A DNA stretch of 64,000 bases, taken from assembly GCF_000218565.1 (NCBI RefSeq), contig NC_015684.1, positions 62,001 to 126,000 on the forward strand. The letters run 5' to 3'. This DNA is from Afipia carboxidovorans OM5 (GTDB taxonomy: Bacteria > Pseudomonadota > Alphaproteobacteria > Rhizobiales > Xanthobacteraceae). Of this stretch, positions 16,049-25,465 are shown in pieces. Made by a program: the position numbers and the translations under genes. The notes under the pieces were generated by a model. It was given only the letters and a program-made list of their open reading frames with translations, searched no databases and was not told the DNA's origin. The number at the start of each line of letters is the position of its first letter. The stretch's first letter is position 1.

Positions 16049-16312
16049 ATGGCTGAAGCAATCTTGCATCAAGAGCCGAGAGTTTCGCTGGAGGCGCTCG
16101 CCGCGCTGGGCGAGGGGCACCTCGCCTACATCAAGCAGATCCGCTCCGAGGACGTGGCGAGCCTGTTCCCGCAGGCGCCCGAGATCGCGCCGGGCGTGAC
16201 GCTGTTCGCGCTGCATGCCGCCGACGGCACGCCGATCATGCTGACCGACAGCCGCGAGGCCGCGGTCGCCAATGCCTGGAGCAACGAGCTGCAGACCGTC
16301 AGTCTGCACTGA
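16049..16312 (+). CDS. DUF1150 family protein
   Basis: This 87-residue protein of unknown function has the conserved core LAALGEGHLAYIKQI (about residues 18-32) and LFALHAADGTPIMLTDSREAA (about 52-72) of DUF1150. It is almost always encoded just downstream of an hsp20 gene in Rhizobiales, as here, suggesting an accessory role in the stress response. A strong GAGG ribosome binding site lies about 9 bases before the ATG, and a terminator follows within 25 bp. Confidence 0.88.
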   Translation: MAEAILHQEPRVSLEALAALGEGHLAYIKQIRSEDVASLFPQAPEIAPGVTLFALHAADGTPIMLTDSREAAVANAWSNELQTVSLH

Positions 16313-16334
16313 GGCTTCACATCGCTTTGCCGAG

Positions 16335-16367
16335 AGCGTCCGCGCCTTCCGCGCGGGCGCTTTTTTT
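16335..16367 (+). terminator. Rho-independent terminator of hsp20-DUF1150
   Basis: An 11-bp stem (AGCGTCCGCGC with GCGCGGGCGCT, one G-T pair) and CTTCC loop are followed by seven T residues. Confidence 0.9.
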
Positions 16368-16378
16368 GGACCTTGCTT

Positions 16379-16514
16379 CCCCTCCCCGTCCTTACGGGGA
16401 GAGGGCTGGGGTGAGGGGCTCTGGATTTTCGTGAGAGCTCCAGTTTTCGAGAGAAGCATGCCCCTCACCCGGCCACTTCGTGGCCGACCTCTCCCCGCAA
16501 GCGGGGCGAGGTGA
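16379..16514. repeat. palindromic intergenic repeat, CTCTCCCC/GGGGAGAG family (copy 4)
   Basis: The copy opens CCCCTCCCCGTCCTTACGGG and closes CTCTCCCCGCAAGCGGGGCG, with GGGGTGAGGGG and CCCCTCACCCGGCC inside. It lies directly after the DUF1150 terminator. Confidence 0.8.
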
Positions 16515-16767
16515 AGGGAACACTGCCACCGGCTCGATCGTCGAATGAGCGAACTTGCACAATTGCGAGCGACGGCGTCCCGGATTCTCACGCCACCCAT
16601 GCATGCGTCCGCTTTGATCCGGCCCGGCCTCCCCTGTATGGTTCCTCCGCCGCCGCGCCGGCTTTCGTCCGCTTTTTTTGCAAGCGTGACTGTCCTTACG
16701 CGCGGCCCATATCATGCCTGCCCGCTGCCCGCGTTTTTCGCGCGGCCAAACCATTCGAGGACCGCTC

Positions 16768-18609
16768 ATGCCCGCCTATCGCTCCCGCACCTCCACCCAC
16801 GGCCGCAACATGGCCGGCGCCCGCGGCCTGTGGCGCGCCACGGGCATGAAGAGCGAGGATTTCGGCAAGCCGATTATCGCGGTGGTGAATTCGTTCACGC
16901 AGTTCGTGCCGGGCCATGTCCACCTCAAGGATCTCGGCCAGCTTGTTGCGCGCGAGATCGAGAAGGCCGGCGGCGTCGCCAAGGAGTTCAACACCATCGC
17001 GGTCGATGACGGCATCGCCATGGGCCATGACGGCATGCTCTACAGCCTGCCCTCACGCGAGATCATCGCCGACTCGGTCGAATACATGGTCAACGCGCAT
17101 TGCGCCGACGCCATGGTCTGCATCTCGAACTGCGACAAGATCACGCCCGGCATGCTGATGGCTTCGCTACGCCTCAACATCCCGACCGTGTTCGTCTCGG
17201 GCGGACCGATGGAAGCTGGCAAGGTCAAGTGGAACGACACCGTCAAGGCGGTCGATCTGATCGACGCCATGGTCGCCGCCGCCGACGACAGCGTGAGCGA
17301 CGCCGAAGTGGAGACGATCGAGCGTTCCGCCTGCCCGACCTGCGGCTCGTGCTCGGGCATGTTCACCGCGAACTCGATGAACTGCCTCACCGAGGCTCTG
17401 GGCCTGGCGCTGCCCGGCAACGGCTCGATGCTCGCCACCCACGCCGACCGCCGCGGCCTGTTCGTCGAGGCCGGTCACCTGATCGTCGATCTCGCCCGGC
17501 GCTACTACGAGCAGAACGACGAGAGCGTGCTGCCGCGCAAGATCGCGAACTTCAAGGCGTTCGAGAACGCGATGACACTCGACATCGCGATGGGCGGCTC
17601 AACCAACACCGTGCTGCATCTGCTTGCCGCGGCTTACGAAGGCGAAGTGCCGTTCACCATGAAGGACATCGACCGGCTGTCGCGCCGCGTGCCGGTGCTG
17701 TGCAAGGTCGCACCGTCGGTACCCGACGTGCATGTCGAAGACGTGCATCGCGCCGGCGGCGTGATGGCGATCCTCGGCGAACTCGACCGCGCAGGTCTGC
17801 TCACCACCGACCTGCCGAACATTCACAGCAAGAGCTTGAAGGATGCGCTGGAGCGCTGGGACGTGATGCGCACCAAGAGCGACAGCGTGCGCACATTCTA
17901 TCGTGCCGCACCGGGCGGCGTGCCGACGCAGGTCGCCTTCAGCCAGGATCGCCGTTACGACGACACCGACACCGACCGTAAGAAAGGCGTGATCCGCGAC
18001 ATGGAGCATGCGTTCTCGAAGGACGGCGGGCTTGCGGTGCTGTTCGGCAATCTCGCGCGCGATGGCTGCATCGTGAAGACCGCAGGCGTCGACGAGAGCA
18101 TTCTCAGCTTCACCGGACCGGCGCGGCTGTTCGAAAGTCAGGACGCCGCGGTCGATGCCATTCTCGGCGGCAAGGTGGTGCCGGGCGATGTCGTCGTGAT
18201 CCGTTACGAGGGCCCGCGCGGCGGCCCCGGCATGCAGGAGATGCTCTACCCAACGAGCTATCTGAAATCGAAGGGACTCGGCAAAGCCTGCGCGCTGATC
18301 ACCGACGGCCGCTTCTCCGGCGGCTCGTCGGGCCTGTCGATCGGTCATATCTCGCCGGAAGCGGCGGAAGGCGGATTGATCGGCCTGGTCGAGGAAGGCG
18401 ACACCATCGAGCTCGATATTCCGAACCGCGTCATTCGTCTTGCGGTCGATGAGGCCGAACTGACGCGCCGTCGCACCGCGATGGAGGCGCGCGGCAATGC
18501 GGCGTGGAAGCCCGCGCCGCGCAAGCGCCGCGTCACCACCGCGCTCAAGGCCTACGCCGCGCTCACCACCAGCGCCGCGCTCGGTGCCGTGCGCATGGTG
18601 CGGGATTAA
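16768..18609 (+). CDS. ilvD: dihydroxy-acid dehydratase
   Basis: This 613-residue iron-sulfur enzyme dehydrates 2,3-dihydroxy acids in valine, isoleucine and leucine synthesis. The cluster cysteines lie in CISNCDKITPG (about residues 119-129) and CPTCGSCSGMFTANSM (about 190-205). The C-terminal half has DGRFSGGSSGLSIGHISPEAA. The ATG at 16768 (MPAYRSRTSTHGRNM) has GAGGA 6 bases upstream. An in-frame start at 16714 adds residues unrelated to the family. It is monocistronic and faces ptsN. Confidence 0.97.
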   Translation: MPAYRSRTSTHGRNMAGARGLWRATGMKSEDFGKPIIAVVNSFTQFVPGHVHLKDLGQLVAREIEKAGGVAKEFNTIAVDDGIAMGHDGMLYSLPSREIIADSVEYMVNAHCADAMVCISNCDKITPGMLMASLRLNIPTVFVSGGPMEAGKVKWNDTVKAVDLIDAMVAAADDSVSDAEVETIERSACPTCGSCSGMFTANSMNCLTEALGLALPGNGSMLATHADRRGLFVEAGHLIVDLARRYYEQNDESVLPRKIANFKAFENAMTLDIAMGGSTNTVLHLLAAAYEGEVPFTMKDIDRLSRRVPVLCKVAPSVPDVHVEDVHRAGGVMAILGELDRAGLLTTDLPNIHSKSLKDALERWDVMRTKSDSVRTFYRAAPGGVPTQVAFSQDRRYDDTDTDRKKGVIRDMEHAFSKDGGLAVLFGNLARDGCIVKTAGVDESILSFTGPARLFESQDAAVDAILGGKVVPGDVVVIRYEGPRGGPGMQEMLYPTSYLKSKGLGKACALITDGRFSGGSSGLSIGHISPEAAEGGLIGLVEEGDTIELDIPNRVIRLAVDEAELTRRRTAMEARGNAAWKPAPRKRRVTTALKAYAALTTSAALGAVRMVRD

Positions 18610-18670
18610 GACCCTATAATCGCCGCGATCTCACTCAGCGTTGATAATTGACGACATGCTTCACCACACG

Positions 18671-18760
18671 GTCATGGCCGGATTTATTCCGGCCATCCAC
18701 GTCTTGGCAGCGACATCGGAAGATAGGCGTGGATGCCCGGGACAAGCCCGGGCATGACGA
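18671..18760. repeat. TCATGGCCGG / CATCCACGTCTTG repeat (copy 3)
   Basis: The left end is GTCATGGCCGGATTTATT and the right end is CCCGGGCATGACG. Inverted CCACGTCTTG and GCGTGGATGCC segments lie between. It occupies the junction where ilvD and ptsN converge. Confidence 0.8.
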
Positions 18761-18787
18761 AAACCAATCTGTACTGACTATCTGGCT

Positions 18788-19249
18788 TTACGCCGCGGTG
18801 GCAGGCGGCAGCGCCAGCACCGAATAGAGCGCCTGCGCATCGCTCGAGGCGCGCAGCTTCTTGGCGACTTCCTGATCGCGCAGCAGCCGCGCGACCCGCG
18901 CAAGCGCCTTCAGGTGATCGGCACCCGCGCCTTCCGGCGCAAGCAGGAGAAACAGAAGGTCAACCGGCGCACCGTCCATCGCCTCGAAGTCGATCGGGCG
19001 CTCGAGCCGCGCGAACATGCCGAACAGCTTGTCGAGATTCGGCAGCTTGCCGTGCGGAATGGCGATGCCATAGCCGACCGCCGTGGTGCCGAGCTTCTCG
19101 CGCTGAAGCAGCACTTCGAAGATGGCGCGCTCATTCTGTCCGGTGAGTTCGGCCGCGCGCGCAGCCAGTTCCTGCAGCGCCTGCTTCTTGCTGTTGACCT
19201 TCAACGCCGGAAGAATCGCCTCTGGCGCAACCAGATCCGTAATCGTCAT
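18788..19249 (-). CDS. ptsN: PTS IIA-like nitrogen-regulatory protein
   Basis: This 153-residue EIIA-Ntr is the last phosphoacceptor of the nitrogen PTS relay (PtsP-NPr-PtsN). It affects potassium transport and metabolic regulation rather than sugar uptake. The phosphorylated His is in GIAIPHGK (about residue 66). The ATG at 19249 begins MTITDLVAPEAILPAL. An extension to 19297 is unlike the family. It lies downstream of hpf and rpoN, the classic rpoN-hpf-ptsN cluster. Confidence 0.95.
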   Translation of the reverse strand: MTITDLVAPEAILPALKVNSKKQALQELAARAAELTGQNERAIFEVLLQREKLGTTAVGYGIAIPHGKLPNLDKLFGMFARLERPIDFEAMDGAPVDLLFLLLAPEGAGADHLKALARVARLLRDQEVAKKLRASSDAQALYSVLALPPATAA

Positions 19250-19412
19250 GGAGCTGTCCGAGAGTGAAGGGTGAAACCGAATTCCGGTGGGGGCCACAAG
19301 GCCGATAAGGTGTGCACGCCGGGCGTTTCCGCCGCCGGTCGGCTAAGGCGGCGGACCATAGGGAGAGCCCGGCGAGGCGTCAAGGTCTTCCTTGAGCAAT
19401 TCCAGGCCAAGA

Positions 19413-20021
19413 TCATTTCACCGTGGGCGGGTCGATCCAGCCCACATTGCCGTCGGACCGGCGGTAGATGATGTTCACGCGGCCGCTTGAGCCATGCTGA
19501 AACACGATGACGGGCGCGCCTGTCATGTCGAGCTCCATCACCGCCTCGCTCACCGAGAAGCGGCGCAGCGCCTGCGTCGATTCGGCAATCACCACCGGAT
19601 TGAAGGCGGTGACTTCCTCCTCTTCATCTTCGGCGTATGTAGGACCTTCGAGCACGTAGCTCGATGCATCGATGCCGCCGCCATCCATTGCTGCAAGCGC
19701 CGCCGTCTCCGCATGTGTCTTGCGCGCGGAACGATCCTTCAATCTGCTCTTGTAGCGACGCAGCCGCTTCTCGATCTGCACCAATGCCTGATCGGCGCTT
19801 GCATACGCATCGGCCGCCATCGCATCGGCTTCAAGCGTCACACCGGAATCGAGATGCAACGCGCAGTCCGCCTTGAAGCCGAAACCGTCCTTGCTGAAAG
19901 TGAAATGCCCCGAATAATTTCCGTCGAAATATTTTCTCAGCACCTCTTCCGTTCGACCCTCGACACGCCCGCGAATGGCTTCACCGATATTGATGCGCTT
20001 GCCGGAAACTCGAAGCGTCAT
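19413..20021 (-). CDS. hpf: ribosome hibernation promoting factor, long form
   Basis: This 202-residue protein has an N-terminal S30AE/YfiA domain (about 1-105, MTLRVSGKRINIGEAIRGRV) joined by an acidic linker (AEDEEEEV) to a C-terminal dimerisation domain (about 140-200) ending with the IIYRRSDGNVGWIDPP motif. Long HPF dimerises 70S ribosomes into 100S particles in stationary phase. The ATG at 20021 has GAGG 6 bases upstream, and a TTG two codons earlier is less likely. It lies between rpoN and ptsN. Confidence 0.94.
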   Translation of the reverse strand: MTLRVSGKRINIGEAIRGRVEGRTEEVLRKYFDGNYSGHFTFSKDGFGFKADCALHLDSGVTLEADAMAADAYASADQALVQIEKRLRRYKSRLKDRSARKTHAETAALAAMDGGGIDASSYVLEGPTYAEDEEEEVTAFNPVVIAESTQALRRFSVSEAVMELDMTGAPVIVFQHGSSGRVNIIYRRSDGNVGWIDPPTVK

Positions 20022-20077
20022 GGACAACCTCGCCCTCTTGTTTCAACACCTCCAGAATGCCAAAGCCCCACAAGGCG

Positions 20078-21727
20078 TCAAGCGGAAGCTATGTCGCGCG
20101 AACGGTCGGTGGAGGAAGGGGCTGCGCCTGCGGAATGGCCGGATGCTTGACCAAGCGCATAGCGTTTGTCGCGCCGGCGCTGCACGGAAGATGGAATCCG
20201 CATCGCTTCCCGGTATTTCGCGACGGTGCGCCGGGCAATATCAACACCTTCTGCGCGAAGACGTTCCACCAGCGTATCATCTGACAGAATTGCGCCCGGT
20301 TCCTCCGCGTCGATCATTTGACGAATGCGGTGGCGCACCGATTCGGCCGAATGCGCTTCGCCGCCATCGGCGGACGCAATTGAGGCCGTGAAGAAATATT
20401 TCAATTCAAAAATGCCGCGATTGGTCGCCATATATTTGTTGGCGGTAACGCGCGACACGGTTGATTCGTGCATCTCGATCGCTTCGGCGACCGTCTTGAG
20501 GTTGAGCGGGCGCAAATGCGCAACGCCGCGCGTGAAGAATCCGTCCTGCTGACGGACGATTTCTGTTGCGACTTTCAAGATCGTGCGCGCGCGCTGGTCG
20601 AGCGCCCGCACCAGCCAGGTCGCGTTCTGCAGGCAATCGGCGAAATAGGATTTATCCTCGTCCTTGCGCAGCGTCTTCGCAAGCCGCGCGTAATAGGACT
20701 GATTGACGAGCACCTTCGGCAGCGTGTCGCTGTTGAGTTCGACCAGCCAGCCACCATCCGGCCCCGGCCGCACATAGACATCGGGCACCACGGTCTGCGT
20801 GCGCGTCACCGCGAATTTCAATCCGGGTTTCGGATCGAGATGACGGATTTCGCCGATCATGTCGGCGATGTCGTCGTCATCGACGCCGCAGATTTTCTTC
20901 AGGCCCGTAATGTCTCGCTTCGCGAGCAGATCGAGATTCTCGACAAGCGCGCGCATCGCCGGATCGAACCGGTCGCGCTCGCGCAACTGAATGGCGAGAC
21001 ACTCGCTCAAATTGCGCGCGCAGATGCCGGGCGGATCAAACGTCTGCAGCACCGCGAGCACATCCGCCACGTTCTCGGCGGATGCCCCGAGCTTGTCGGC
21101 CACGTCGCCGAGATCGGCAGGCAGATAGCCCGCTTCATCGACGAGATCGATCAGATATTGCCCGATCATCCGCGCCGACGGATCGGTGAAGGCCACCGCA
21201 AGCTGTTCGGCCAGATGATCCTGCAGCGAGGCCTCCGCCGCAACGAACGCCTCCAGGTTGTAATCCTCGTCGCTGGACGAACCGCCGCCCCACTCGGTAT
21301 AGGCAGACGGCACGGCATCCTGCGCCGCGCGCGAGGCCGCCTCCGAGGGCTCCTCGGTGAAGACGTTCTCCATGCTGGCGTCGAACGTCTGCTCCATCTC
21401 GCTGCGGCTGCCGAGATCGCGCGCGATCCAGTCCTCGGACGGATCGGCGCTGCGCCCGGCATCGCTTATGCTTTCAGTGCTGTCGCCGGAACTTTCGTCC
21501 GCACCACCTTCCGATGCCGAGAATTCCGTCTCGGTTGCGGGCGCATCGGTGCGCGGCGCGTCATCCTCGCTCGCGCGCTCGAGCAACGGATTGCGCTCAA
21601 GCTCGCCTTCGACAAACGCCACCAGATCGAGATTGGACAGCTGCAACAGCTTGATCGCCTGCATTAGCTGCGGCGTCATCACCAGAGCTTGCGATTGGCG
21701 AAATTCCAGACGTTGCGTCAGCGCCAT
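20078..21727 (-). CDS. rpoN: RNA polymerase sigma-54 factor
   Basis: This 549-residue sigma factor has a Gln/Leu-rich region I (MALTQRLEFRQSQALVMTPQLMQAIKLLQLS), an acidic region II (about 50-130), the core-binding and HTH regions, and the RpoN box ARRTVAKYRE near residue 510 that reads the -24 element. A 25-residue tail rich in Ser/Ala follows the box. It recruits polymerase to nitrogen-, C4-dicarboxylate- and flagella-type promoters. lptB is 111 bp upstream on the same strand and hpf follows after 56 bp. Confidence 0.97.
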   Translation of the reverse strand: MALTQRLEFRQSQALVMTPQLMQAIKLLQLSNLDLVAFVEGELERNPLLERASEDDAPRTDAPATETEFSASEGGADESSGDSTESISDAGRSADPSEDWIARDLGSRSEMEQTFDASMENVFTEEPSEAASRAAQDAVPSAYTEWGGGSSSDEDYNLEAFVAAEASLQDHLAEQLAVAFTDPSARMIGQYLIDLVDEAGYLPADLGDVADKLGASAENVADVLAVLQTFDPPGICARNLSECLAIQLRERDRFDPAMRALVENLDLLAKRDITGLKKICGVDDDDIADMIGEIRHLDPKPGLKFAVTRTQTVVPDVYVRPGPDGGWLVELNSDTLPKVLVNQSYYARLAKTLRKDEDKSYFADCLQNATWLVRALDQRARTILKVATEIVRQQDGFFTRGVAHLRPLNLKTVAEAIEMHESTVSRVTANKYMATNRGIFELKYFFTASIASADGGEAHSAESVRHRIRQMIDAEEPGAILSDDTLVERLRAEGVDIARRTVAKYREAMRIPSSVQRRRDKRYALGQASGHSAGAAPSSTDRSRDIASA

Positions 21728-21838
21728 AATGGCATCCAGCTCGAAGAATCGCCCCGTTGGTCCAATTCTTGCTTAGCTTGTTTGAACGCCGAAGTACACG
21801 GCTTGACGGCGCGCTACCGGCTGCCGCAGCAGAGCCGA

Positions 21839-22969
21839 TTACAGCCGGAATTCTTCGCCGAGATAGAGGCGGCGCACGTCGGGATCGTTGACGATCTCCT
21901 CGGGCTGGCCTTCGGTCAGCACCTCACCGGCATAGACGATGTAGGCGCGGTCGGTGAGGCCGAGCGTCTCGCGCACATTGTGATCGGTGATGAGCACGCC
22001 GATGCCGCGATTGGTGAGATGGCGCACGAGCTGCTGAATGTCGCCGACCGCAATCGGATCGATGCCGGCGAACGGCTCATCGAGCAGCATGTAGTTCGGC
22101 TTGGTTGCCAGTGCGCGCGCGATCTCGACGCGGCGGCGCTCGCCGCCTGACAGCGCGATCGACGGCGATTTGCGCAACCGCACGATGTTGAACTCTTCAA
22201 GCAGCGAATCGAGTTCGTATTCGCGCTTGCGCCGGTCGGGCTCGGCGACTTCCAGCACCGCGCGGATGTTGTCTTCAACAGAAAGACCGCGAAAGATCGA
22301 GGCTTCCTGCGGCAGATAACCGATACCGAGCCGCGCACGCTGATACATCGGAAGATTGGTGACGTCGTGGCCATCGAGCTCGATGCGGCCCTTGTCGGCC
22401 TTGATGAGGCCGGTGATCATGTAGAAAGCCGTGGTCTTGCCCGCGCCGTTCGGGCCGAGCAGACCGACCGCCTCACCCCGCCGCACATAGATGTTGATGC
22501 CGCGCACCACCTTGCGGGTGCCGAAACTTTTCTCGATGCCGTGCACGGCGAGATAGCCCGTGCGCGGCTGTGCGCGCTGCGGTGCCTGCCACTGCTGCGT
22601 CTGCCGTGGTTGACCCTGCGCTTGTCCCGGTGGCACGCGGCGCTCCTCACGCGGCGCGCGCGCAAGCGGGTGCTCAAACGTCGTCACCTGTTCTTCGCTG
22701 AGCACGAAGGAGGTTTCGCTATAGGCGGCCCATTCGCTCTGCAATTCGTCCAGCCGGAAAGATTTCGGCGGCTGCGCCTGCGGTTGCATCTGCGATGGCA
22801 CGGGAGCCGGCGCTTGCGGCTTTGCCGACGCAGACGTCTCGCCTTTCACCGTCTTGAAGATGTCGCCCATGCGTGTGCTGAGCGAGGTGATGTCGGGCGT
22901 CGCGCGGCCAAAGCCCTGCCGTCCCCGCGAGGCAGGACGCCGGCGAAACATGCCAAGGAGATCCACCAT
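21839..22969 (-). CDS. lptB: LPS export ABC transporter ATPase with N-terminal extension
   Basis: The ATPase domain occupies about residues 130-376: Walker A GPNGAGKTT, signature LSGGERRRVEIARA, Walker B YMLLDEPFAGID, and the switch His in LITDHNVRETL. LptB powers LPS extraction with LptFG. The first about 130 residues are a Pro/Gln-rich, probably disordered extension opening MVDLLGMFRRRPASRGR, absent from E. coli LptB (241 residues) but usual in this family's close relatives. The chosen ATG at 22969 gives 376 residues. The frame remains open up to a TTG at 23107 that overlaps the lptA stop, so a still longer form is possible. Confidence 0.9.
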   Translation of the reverse strand: MVDLLGMFRRRPASRGRQGFGRATPDITSLSTRMGDIFKTVKGETSASAKPQAPAPVPSQMQPQAQPPKSFRLDELQSEWAAYSETSFVLSEEQVTTFEHPLARAPREERRVPPGQAQGQPRQTQQWQAPQRAQPRTGYLAVHGIEKSFGTRKVVRGINIYVRRGEAVGLLGPNGAGKTTAFYMITGLIKADKGRIELDGHDVTNLPMYQRARLGIGYLPQEASIFRGLSVEDNIRAVLEVAEPDRRKREYELDSLLEEFNIVRLRKSPSIALSGGERRRVEIARALATKPNYMLLDEPFAGIDPIAVGDIQQLVRHLTNRGIGVLITDHNVRETLGLTDRAYIVYAGEVLTEGQPEEIVNDPDVRRLYLGEEFRL

Positions 22970-23103
22970 CCGCTCAATCGGCCTTTCAAAGGCTGGCTTG
23001 CCAGCTTGCGACCCCGCGGCGGGAGAGGCGCGCTGGCACTCGCCGGCACGCCCGCCTGTCAGAATCCGTCCCCGCCCCCTGATATCGCCTTCCCCGCCAA
23101 GGT

Positions 23104-23877
23104 TCAACCGCGCGGCGTGGAGGGCTGCGGCAAGCCATTGAGTTTCATCGGCTTTCCGGGAGCCCGCGGCGCGGTTGTGCCGCCTGCCTTGCTGCCGGGC
23201 ATCAGATTGAGCGAGCCGCCATCCTTGCCGGGCGCGCTGGAATTGAACAGGCCCGAGACGCCGCGACCGCCGCTCGATTCCACCCGCGAGACGCCGGTCG
23301 TCATATCGACCACCAGGCGGTCGCCCTTGAGCACGTTCTTGTCCTTGGTCAGCACCACGCCGCCGGTCAGCGTCACGGTGTTGGTTTTCATATCGAAGAT
23401 GCCGGTCTCGCCGGTCACGGTCTGATCGTTCTGGGTGACGACGACACCACCGCGCGCTTCCAGCCGCTTGACGCTGGAGCTGCCGCCCGGCCCCGGCTGC
23501 GCGGTGGTCATGCCGGCCTTGCTGCCCGACTTGTTTGCGCCCGATTTGCCCTGCTGCTCGTAGAACACCACCAGCGTCTTCGAGCGCATCGTCGTGTCGC
23601 CCTGCACGACCTTCACATTGCCGGAGAAGGTCGCGACCTTATCCTTGTCGCGCACTTCGAGCGAGAGCGCATCGATCTGGATCGGCTGGCCGCGATTCTT
23701 CGAGAAGCCCTGCACCGCGTTCGGCACACCGGAGACCGTGCTGGTCTGCGCCCGCGCAGGAGGCACAACGTGGCACGGCACAGACAGCGCGAGACCGAGC
23801 GCAGCGCACGCCACGAGGCCGCCGCGCACGATGCGCGCGCGCAAATTGCCAGACCCTCTCCGCAACGTTGCTCTCAT
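23104..23877 (-). CDS. lptA: LPS transport periplasmic protein LptA/OstA
   Basis: This 257-residue protein has a signal peptide ending VVPPARA-QT near residue 43. An OstA/LptA beta-jellyroll domain (about 60-205) follows, with KVATFSGNVKVVQGD and the repeated KTLVVFYE and DRLVVDMTTG segments. It bridges LPS across the periplasm between LptC and LptD. The tail is Gly/Pro-rich. It lies between lptC and lptB on the same strand. The DRLVVDM segment and adjacent repeats support the assignment despite low overall conservation. Confidence 0.9.
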   Translation of the reverse strand: MRATLRRGSGNLRARIVRGGLVACAALGLALSVPCHVVPPARAQTSTVSGVPNAVQGFSKNRGQPIQIDALSLEVRDKDKVATFSGNVKVVQGDTTMRSKTLVVFYEQQGKSGANKSGSKAGMTTAQPGPGGSSSVKRLEARGGVVVTQNDQTVTGETGIFDMKTNTVTLTGGVVLTKDKNVLKGDRLVVDMTTGVSRVESSGGRGVSGLFNSSAPGKDGGSLNLMPGSKAGGTTAPRAPGKPMKLNGLPQPSTPRG

Positions 23878-23908
23878 CGCCCATCCATAACTGATTTCAC
23901 GGCTCGCC

Positions 23909-24604
23909 TCACTGCGAATCCGGCGCAGCCGCCGAGCCTGCGTCCGCGCCCGTTGCGGGTTTCTCCGCCGGCGGTTCGAGCATCATCGTGACGCCGCCGC
24001 CGAACACGGCCGATGCACCATGCTCGGTGATGCGCAGGTTCTGCGAATTCAGCGTGCCATTGGTGAGCTTCACCGCCACCGGCTGATCGGAGCTGATGAC
24101 GCCGCTGCCCATGTCGACACGCGCCTGCGACAGCCGCGCTTCATAGCCGCTCGTGGTCTGCAGCAGAATATCGTTGGTAAGATCGAGAAGCTGCGTCTTG
24201 GTGTTGAAGTGCCCGTTCTGCGCATCGAGCCGCACCGTCGACTTATCCTCGAGCTGCACCTGTGCGCGGATGTTGAGCATATCCACCTTGGTCGGATCGG
24301 TGACATCCTGCGTCGCGGCCTTGGCCCAGACTTCGTAAGGACGTTGGTCCGGCAGGAAGCCCGCGAGATGCGGCGCATCCATCGTGATCTTGGTGCCCGA
24401 CACCGAGAGTTTGCTGAGATCGATCGGCAGCTTGTTGAGGAAGCGGAACGGATTGAACACCGAGGCGCCGATGATCAGCGCCAGCGCGACGACCACAATC
24501 GCCGGCACGGCGCGGCGCAGCCACCGCACGCGGCGGCTATGGCGCGCGGCGCGGACAAAGCGCCCGTCCGCCTCGGCCTGATATGTCGGGGTCGCAACCA
24601 CCAT
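23909..24604 (-). CDS. lptC: LPS export system protein LptC
   Basis: This 231-residue bitopic inner-membrane protein has one N-terminal membrane segment (about residues 32-51, VPAIVVVALALIIGASVFNP) and a periplasmic LptC domain. The domain has ITMDAPHLAGFLPDQRPYEVWAK-like segments, with LDLTNDILLQTTSGYEA typical of the fold. It receives LPS from LptBFG and passes it to LptA. The long N-terminal cytoplasmic part and acidic Pro/Ala tail are usual in rhizobia. The gene order lptC-lptA-lptB-rpoN supports the call. Confidence 0.9.
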   Translation of the reverse strand: MVVATPTYQAEADGRFVRAARHSRRVRWLRRAVPAIVVVALALIIGASVFNPFRFLNKLPIDLSKLSVSGTKITMDAPHLAGFLPDQRPYEVWAKAATQDVTDPTKVDMLNIRAQVQLEDKSTVRLDAQNGHFNTKTQLLDLTNDILLQTTSGYEARLSQARVDMGSGVISSDQPVAVKLTNGTLNSQNLRITEHGASAVFGGGVTMMLEPPAEKPATGADAGSAAAPDSQ

Positions 24605-24730
24605 GGCTCCCGGTCAGGGTCCCAAATCTCGGAACGTCAAAGTCTCGGAACTTCAAAGTCTACGCGGTTTCACGACAATATCAGGGCCGCCGCGAGGCGT
24701 CCGATACACTGTCACGGCGCTCCGCGCACC

Positions 24731-25345
24731 TTACGAATGCGCAAAGATGTCGGTCTCGTCCCAGCCCTGCAGGTCGAGCCGCGCCCGGGTCGGCAGGAAC
24801 TCGAAGCAGGATTTGGCGAGGTCCATGCGGTTCTCGCGCGCCAGCATGGTGTCGAGCTTCTCGCGCAGCGCATGCAGATGCAGCACATCGGAGGCGGCAT
24901 AGGTGAGCTGGGCTTCCGACAGCTTTTCTGCACCCCAGTCGCTCGACTGCTGCTGCTTGGAAATCTCGACGCCCAGAAGCTCGCGCACCAGATCCTTCAG
25001 CCCGTGGCGGTCGGTGTAGGTGCGCACCAGCTTCGAAGCAATCTTGGTACAGTAGATCGGCTGCGTCATCACGCCGAAAGCATGCTCCAGCACCGCGATA
25101 TCGAACCGGGCGAAATGAAACAGCTTGGTGACCATGGGGTCGGCAAGCAGCTTCTTCAAATTCGGCGCATCGGTGTGACCGGCCGGAATCTGCACGACAT
25201 CGGCGGTGCCGTCGCCATTCGAGAGCTGCACCACGCATAGCCGGTCGCGATGCGGATTGAGACCGAGCGTCTCGGTATCGATCGCAACCGAATGGGTGTA
25301 GCGCGAAAGGTCTGGCAGGTCGCCGCGATGCAGCCGAATGGTCAT
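24731..25345 (-). CDS. rnd: ribonuclease D, short form
   Basis: This 204-residue DEDDy 3'-5' exonuclease has exo I AIDTETLGL (about residues 21-29), exo II FHFARFDIAVLEHAF, and exo III YAASDVLHLHAL with the Tyr and Asp. The protein stops after the exonuclease domain, without the HRDC domains of E. coli RNase D (about 375 residues). This is the common short rhizobial type, sometimes called 3'-5' exonuclease. The ATG at 25345 has GGAA 8 bases upstream, and an ATG two codons earlier (25351) is the alternative. It is divergent from glgP. Confidence 0.9.
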   Translation of the reverse strand: MTIRLHRGDLPDLSRYTHSVAIDTETLGLNPHRDRLCVVQLSNGDGTADVVQIPAGHTDAPNLKKLLADPMVTKLFHFARFDIAVLEHAFGVMTQPIYCTKIASKLVRTYTDRHGLKDLVRELLGVEISKQQQSSDWGAEKLSEAQLTYAASDVLHLHALREKLDTMLARENRMDLAKSCFEFLPTRARLDLQGWDETDIFAHS

Positions 25346-25465
25346 GTGCATGTTCCGAATCGAGAGGCGGGCAAGCTACCCTGCCGACCCTGAAAAATCC
25401 TGAAGCTGAAAAATCCCAACTGGCGCAAGAAAGCAAATTTTCGCTAATCGCGTGCAAGAATTTGA

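Larger units (their letters stand above)
16313..16767. other. DUF1150-ilvD intergenic region
   Basis: These 455 bp hold the DUF1150 terminator (16335-16367) and a repeat (16379-16514). The remaining about 250 bp upstream of ilvD presumably contain its promoter. I see no confident -35/-10 or leader structure there. Confidence 0.5.

Noticed and set aside
20078..21838. Sigma-54 type (-24/-12) promoters near rpoN and elsewhere
   Set aside because: I found no convincing TGGCAC-N5-TTGC match outside coding sequence.
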